Shown in pieces: positions 6,635-10,026 of a DNA stretch of 10,026 nucleotides (position 1 is its first letter; every line of letters starts with the position of its first letter). The DNA comes from an uncultured Sutterella sp. (GTDB lineage: Bacteria; Pseudomonadota; Gammaproteobacteria; Burkholderiales; Burkholderiaceae_F), in NCBI GenBank assembly GCA_905192805.1, contig CAJJMF010000088.1, positions 1 to 10,026 of the forward strand. The letters run 5' to 3'. The notes below the pieces were generated by a model, which was not told the DNA's origin, made no database searches, and saw only the letters and a list, made by a program, of their open reading frames with translations. Both the position numbers and the translations under genes were made by a program.

Positions 6635-6677
6635 GTGAAAGAAGGCGAAGCGACCGTTCGACCCTGCCTTCTTTCAC
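6635..6677 (-). repeat. 12-bp inverted repeat between hutX and the flavodoxin gene
   Basis: The arms GTGAAAGAAGGC (6635-6646) and GCCTTCTTTCAC (6666-6677) pair perfectly around a 19-nt loop. The hairpin starts 11 nt after the hutX stop and is not followed by a T-run on the minus strand, so it is not a standard terminator. It sits in the only sizeable gap of the ten-gene run and may set the relative levels of upstream and downstream genes through mRNA decay, processing or partial termination. Confidence 0.75.
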
Positions 6678-6688
6678 CACCATAACCC

Positions 6689-7228
6689 CTAGGACTGGGT
6701 AAAACGCGTCAAGGTCTCTTTCCAAGCATTTACCACGTCCACGAGGAGTTGGTGCTTTTCACGGCCAACGTAGACAGAGAAACTCACATCATTATCGTTA
6801 TTAATGAAGTGCACCGCATAGGACTCGCGCCCCATAAACGGAATGTCCGTGAAAATGGCCGCTTTGATGTTGCCAAAGGCGATATGCCCGCCAATGCCGT
6901 CTTCATGCGACAAAATGTTGTAATAGCCTTGGGCGCGTTTGCCCCGCGCGAGCTGGCCTTCGATTTCAAAGACATGCTGATCTTTCAAAATCATCAGCGT
7001 GACTTTCTTCCATTCACATAAGGCCTCCCAGAACGCATCAAACTGCTCGGGTTCTCGCAGATCGACGATTCCCACGCGTTCTTTGGGTAAGCGGCGAGCC
7101 GCTTGTAGGGCGTTCATTTGAAGCGCTTGCGCCATACTGCTGAGTGTGACGGGGAAACGGGCTGACATCAACGAATTAATCGTTTCTTGTTCCGAGGACG
7201 ACGGGGTGAGGAGCGAAAATTCTTCCAT
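6689..7228 (-). CDS. hutX: Cytoplasmic haem carrier protein, HutX/ChuX family
   Basis: HutX/ChuX proteins bind haem after import and hand it to degrading enzymes. The 179 residues match the family length. The N-terminal third looks helical; the signature begins at about 101: GYYNILSHEDGIGGHI, then TDIPFMGRESYAVHFINND and FSVYVGRE (128-157). PFMGR plus the VGR(D/E) segment is the hallmark. Histidines 108 and 115 lie in the region where ChuX has its haem-binding histidine; which one is the ligand here is not settled by eye. The ATG has AAGGAA about 7 nt upstream. It follows the ECF ATPase gene by only 18 nt, the main evidence that the transporter carries haem or a related tetrapyrrole. HutZ, a larger haem-degrading protein, is excluded by length and motif. 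Confidence 0.93.
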   Translation of the reverse strand: MEEFSLLTPSSSEQETINSLMSARFPVTLSSMAQALQMNALQAARRLPKERVGIVDLREPEQFDAFWEALCEWKKVTLMILKDQHVFEIEGQLARGKRAQGYYNILSHEDGIGGHIAFGNIKAAIFTDIPFMGRESYAVHFINNDNDVSFSVYVGREKHQLLVDVVNAWKETLTRFTQS

Positions 7229-7246
7229 ACTAGTTTCCTTTTTGCG

Positions 7247-8710
7247 TTAGGCTTGAGTGAAATCCGCAATCGAGAGCGCCTGTTGACAGTACGATAGGAG
7301 CTCAAGATCGTGTGTAATGACAATGACCACCATGCCTTGGCTTTGGCAGTCTTGAAGTAGGCGGGCGATGTCGCGCATATTGGCGCCATCGAGTCCGCTG
7401 GTGGGTTCGTCCAAAATCAAAATGTCGGGTTGTTTGGCCAGAGCGCAGGCAATCACGACACGCTGCTTTTGTCCTCCCGAGAGGCTTTGCGGGTGACGGG
7501 ATTCGAGGCCTGTCAGGTTTAGGCGATCCATCCACGTCTGCGCATTGTCATCGTCGGCAGGGGTGCGCTTAGGGAACCCCGATTGGCGCGAAACGAGTGA
7601 CCGCCCCACAGCAAGGGCCGTCGCGATTTCTTCTTTGACGGTGCGCATTTGCAATTGATGGTCAGCGTTTTGTAATACGAGTCCAACGCGTGTCATCAGT
7701 GCCTGAGGCGTGGTTTTCTTCCCGTCCAAATAAAAGTCGCCCTGAGCGGCATTCAGACCGCACAAAATGCGTGCGAGCGTGGTTTTCCCTTTCCCATTGG
7801 CACCGATCAAGGCCGTCATACCGGCATTGAGGGTGAATGTGACCCCATGAAAAAGGGGCGCCGTGTTGGGGTAAGCAAAGCGCATCGCGTGCACGTGAAG
7901 CTGATGGGCGTCTTCTCCCAGCGGGCAGGGCGGGGAAACGGTGTCGCGACGGACTCGCGGCAAGGTTTGACGCACGTCGGTGACGTTGGCTAAACGCAGT
8001 CCATAGCGTTCGGTCGTGGTGTCGTTGAGGATGGCCCAGTCGCCCCGTGCGACCACACGCCCCTCGGACATGACAATCACTTCATCGACGAGTGTTTTGA
8101 GCCAATAAAGGCGATGATCAACCACTAAGATTGCTGTGCCTTTTCGCTTGAGCTCGCCTAAGACCGTGCTTAATTCCTCAATGGCTTCCGGATCCAAATT
8201 GGCCGTGGGTTCATCGAGCACGAGCACCTTAGGTTGGTGCACGAGAAGGGCAGCAAGTCCGACTTTTTGTTTTTGTCCTTCGGAGAGCGTATGAATGTCG
8301 CTTGCCAATATGTTACTGATGCCGAGCTCTTGGGCGACGGCGCTCACACGCGCTTCTATCTCATCGGGTGCGAGCGCTTGATTTTTTAACGTGAAGGCAA
8401 TTTCGTCATAGACGTTTAATGCAAAAAACTGTTCTTCGGGATCTTGGAACAAGGTCCCAATTTGGGTGGAAAGTGCCAGCAACGAGGTCTCACTGGGCGT
8501 TTGTCCATTGACTTCGATGTCTCCCGTGATTGAACCCGCGTAGAGATGGGGGATGAGCCCATTCACGAGGCGCATTAACGTGGTTTTTCCACACCCCGAG
8601 GCCCCTGTGACGAGTTTGAGTTCGCCAGGCGCGATGTGCAAGGAGACCTCAGAAAGCGCAGGTTGCGTTGTATTAGGATACTGGTAGCTCACATTATTGA
8701 GGGTGATCAT
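7247..8710 (-). CDS. ECF transporter energising ATPase, two fused ATP-binding domains
   Basis: This 487-residue protein contains both ABC ATPase domains of an energy-coupling-factor transporter in one chain, as in YkoD-type systems, in place of separate EcfA and EcfA'. Domain 1: Walker A GASGCGKTT (36-44), Q-loop Gln89, signature LSEGQKQKV (142-150), Walker B KVLVLDEP (161-168), switch His199. Domain 2 starts near 271: Walker A GANGKGKTT (303-311), Gln347, LSGGQKQRV (410-418), DILILDEP (429-436), His467. All catalytic elements are present in both halves, and the linker (about 225-270) is poorly conserved in style. The ATG has AAGGAG 7 nt upstream, and the gene starts 10 nt after ecfT. With EcfT and the S component it makes a self-contained importer; the ATPase itself gives no clue to the substrate. 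Confidence 0.95.
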   Translation of the reverse strand: MITLNNVSYQYPNTTQPALSEVSLHIAPGELKLVTGASGCGKTTLMRLVNGLIPHLYAGSITGDIEVNGQTPSETSLLALSTQIGTLFQDPEEQFFALNVYDEIAFTLKNQALAPDEIEARVSAVAQELGISNILASDIHTLSEGQKQKVGLAALLVHQPKVLVLDEPTANLDPEAIEELSTVLGELKRKGTAILVVDHRLYWLKTLVDEVIVMSEGRVVARGDWAILNDTTTERYGLRLANVTDVRQTLPRVRRDTVSPPCPLGEDAHQLHVHAMRFAYPNTAPLFHGVTFTLNAGMTALIGANGKGKTTLARILCGLNAAQGDFYLDGKKTTPQALMTRVGLVLQNADHQLQMRTVKEEIATALAVGRSLVSRQSGFPKRTPADDDNAQTWMDRLNLTGLESRHPQSLSGGQKQRVVIACALAKQPDILILDEPTSGLDGANMRDIARLLQDCQSQGMVVIVITHDLELLSYCQQALSIADFTQA

Positions 8711-8720
8711 ACGAAGCTCC

Positions 8721-9500
8721 TTAGTGCATCGAGGCAGCGAAGGTGGGTAAATAGGGGGCTAACCACACATCGACGAGTACCACCGCAAACGTAGCGACAA
8801 TGAGGCCCGTCCAAGCGAGGGTTTCGGTTCGCGAGCGCCCCGTTGGGCTACGCAACGTACGCCCCCCTAATCCGATACCTTTGAGTTCCGCCGCGACCCC
8901 TAAGTTGTCCGCCGTTTTTAACGCACGAAACAGCACGGGGATGAGGACCAAACGCGTAAAGGCCAAGGGGTGTGTGAGGAGCATGCGAAAGCCGAGCGGC
9001 CAGCCACGAATTTTCAACGTTTCCCAGACCTGATTAATGTCGTGGAAAAAGGTCGGGATAAAGCGAAGCATGACCGACACGGGGAAAAAGAGCCAAAAGG
9101 GGCAGTGCCAACGCTCCAACGTGTCCAATAAGTCTTGCACTTTCGTGCTTAGCGCTAACACCAGGACCGTGTTCATCATCGAGACGCTTCGTAAGAACGG
9201 AATAATGAGCCCACTGGTTTTATTGCTGGCCATATGGGGCGAGACGAGTCCGATCACGTACGTAAAACCTAACGCGATCAGCGTCATGACGATCAACGCA
9301 GCATAAAGACCCAGTAAGAGTTTGAAACGTTTGAGTCCGAGCGCATAGAGCGTTGTCAAGGCAACGAGCATGAGTTGCCCCGCGAGCCCAGAGAGCGATA
9401 ACGCGAGTACAGCAACGACTAACGTGCAGATGAGTTTGAGACCCGCACTGACGTGGGTAAACGGCCCCGCGTTCACGGGATTAGCGAATAAAGCCCGCAT
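8721..9500 (-). CDS. ecfT: ECF transporter transmembrane component EcfT (CbiQ-like)
   Basis: EcfT is the inner-membrane scaffold that links the ATPases to the substrate-binding S component. The 259 residues have an N-terminal block of hydrophobic segments (about 22-55, 62-86 and 97-118), the cytoplasmic coupling region with helices around 122-215, and a final membrane segment at about 228-250. The two short coupling motifs, usually of the Ala-Arg-Gly kind, appear as IRG (164-166) and LKG (206-208), so the second has Lys for Arg. The ATG lies inside the end of the S-component gene, a 20-nt overlap, with TTGGAGAA about 9 nt upstream. A CbiQ role in cobalt or nickel uptake is unlikely, as no CbiM/CbiN-type gene accompanies it. 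Confidence 0.93.
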   Translation of the reverse strand: MRALFANPVNAGPFTHVSAGLKLICTLVVAVLALSLSGLAGQLMLVALTTLYALGLKRFKLLLGLYAALIVMTLIALGFTYVIGLVSPHMASNKTSGLIIPFLRSVSMMNTVLVLALSTKVQDLLDTLERWHCPFWLFFPVSVMLRFIPTFFHDINQVWETLKIRGWPLGFRMLLTHPLAFTRLVLIPVLFRALKTADNLGVAAELKGIGLGGRTLRSPTGRSRTETLAWTGLIVATFAVVLVDVWLAPYLPTFAASMH

Positions 9501-10026
9501 GTTTTAATTCTCCAACGGTTTTCCAACCGACCCAGAGTCCGGACAGAGACCCCACATAGCCCAAGACCACAATGGGGAGGACCATCATCATTAAGGTGGG
9601 GTTTTCGCGTAAAAACAAAAACGACACCCCCAGCGAGAGCACTTTGGCGGCTAAATCGTTAAGCGCAGCAAGCATCCAAGGCGCATAGCGGTGATGGGAT
9701 AAGCCAAAGACTTTGAGGATCCCCTCGGCGAGCAAGGCCCCGGCGAGGGCGGTCGGCAACAGCGTGAGGGATCCGCCTAAGAGTACTGCGCTCACCAAGG
9801 TGCTCACTAAGGTAAAGAGGAGTAGGGTTCCGGGTTTATTGACCTTGGTGAGCAACACAATCAGTAGCGTCGTAAAAACCAAATTTTTGATCACAAGACT
9901 CAGCGGGTTCATCCCTCCGCCCGCAAGTGCAATCAATAAGCTTGAGAGTTTGGTGGCGGCTGCAAAGACCCCCACCAAAACGAGCTCTCGCGCACTCCAG
10001 TAGCTATGTAAGAATGACAACGGTTT
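9481..10026 (-). CDS. ECF transporter S component, MptD/Trep_Strep-like (5' end at window edge)
   Basis: This small, very hydrophobic protein provides the substrate-binding S component for the adjacent EcfT and ATPase. About 179 residues are visible, with five to six membrane segments (for example LVLVGVFAAATKLSSLLIAL near the start, a block at about 44-63, 67-97, 108-137 and 141-168). The sequence resembles the Trep_Strep/MptD class of putative S components, whose ligands are mostly unknown. The first usable in-window start is a TTG at 10020; the frame stays open to the edge and the next ATG is at residue 37, inside the first hydrophobic region, so the true start is either that TTG or just outside the window. 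Its linkage to hutX and tonB suggests haem or another tetrapyrrole as ligand, which is inference. Confidence 0.85.
   Translation of the reverse strand, partial: KPLSFLHSYWSARELVLVGVFAAATKLSSLLIALAGGGMNPLSLVIKNLVFTTLLIVLLTKVNKPGTLLLFTLVSTLVSAVLLGGSLTLLPTALAGALLAEGILKVFGLSHHRYAPWMLAALNDLAAKVLSLGVSFLFLRENPTLMMMVLPIVVLGYVGSLSGLWVGWKTVGELKHAGFIR

Noticed and set aside
6635..6677. Reading the hutX-flavodoxin hairpin as an intrinsic terminator
   Set aside because: No T-run follows it on the minus strand and the loop is 19 nt, so it is listed as an inverted repeat only.
6600..7246. A Fur box near hutX or the flavodoxin gene
   Set aside because: I saw no convincing match to the GATAATGATAATCATTATC-type palindrome. 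Any iron-responsive site for the run probably lies beyond position 10026.
7247..8710. Naming the fused ATPase as YkoD and the transporter as a thiamine-precursor importer
   Set aside because: The fused two-domain layout is shared by many ECF systems and does not define the substrate. No thiamine gene or TPP riboswitch is visible, and the neighbours are haem and TonB genes.
8721..9500. CbiQ/NikQ-type cobalt or nickel transporter
   Set aside because: The EcfT is CbiQ-like by family only. The adjacent membrane protein lacks the His-rich N-terminus of CbiM/NikM, and no CbiN is present.
1..10026. CRISPR arrays, tRNA or rRNA genes, insertion sequences and attachment sites
   Set aside because: I saw no spaced direct repeats, no tRNA cloverleaf or rRNA sequence, and no transposase or integrase reading frame.

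Overview
All eleven recognisable genes lie on the minus strand. The organism is almost certainly a betaproteobacterium of the order Burkholderiales. The adenylate kinase has the usual Burkholderiales wording, and the genome combines moderate GC with tightly packed, overlapping genes. The gene content (TonB machinery, an ECF vitamin-type transporter and an anaerobic-style haem flavodoxin) would suit a gut anaerobe or microaerophile such as Sutterellaceae, but that family placement is inference.

Layout in transcription order, from high to low coordinates: (1) 10026-7247 is a complete group I-type ECF transporter: an S component cut by the window edge, the transmembrane coupling protein EcfT, and a fused double-ATPase. 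(2) 7228-6078 holds HutX/ChuX, a cytoplasmic haem carrier, followed by a flavodoxin of the BilS/HmuF type. (3) 6076-4233 is exbB-exbD-tonB, the energy-transducing complex for outer-membrane receptors. (4) 4227-2549 is a YadG/YadH-type ABC-2 exporter pair. The S component through YadH form one run of ten genes. All junctions overlap or have gaps of 18 nt or less, except the 89-nt gap between hutX and the flavodoxin, which holds a 12-bp inverted repeat. The run's promoter lies outside the window. (5) 2548-2344 is a spacer carrying the likely adk promoter and a structured leader. adk follows at 2343-1684 with its own strong terminator at 1621-1660. (6) A lipoprotein of unknown function lies at 1457-138 and ends at a hairpin that can work in both directions (74-114). 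Positions 1-44 may be the tail of a convergent plus-strand gene. No stretch over 300 bases lacks a gene.

The main interpretation is that the ten-gene run is a haem (or other tetrapyrrole) acquisition operon. ExbB-ExbD-TonB would energise an outer-membrane receptor, the ECF transporter would take the place of the usual periplasmic-binding-protein ABC importer (HutBCD/HmuTUV), HutX would receive haem in the cytoplasm, and the flavodoxin would supply electrons or traffic haem for its anaerobic breakdown. The receptor and any ChuW/HutW/HmuW-type radical SAM enzyme would have to lie upstream of the window or elsewhere. Haem as the ECF substrate is inferred from the neighbours and is not shown by the transporter sequence itself.
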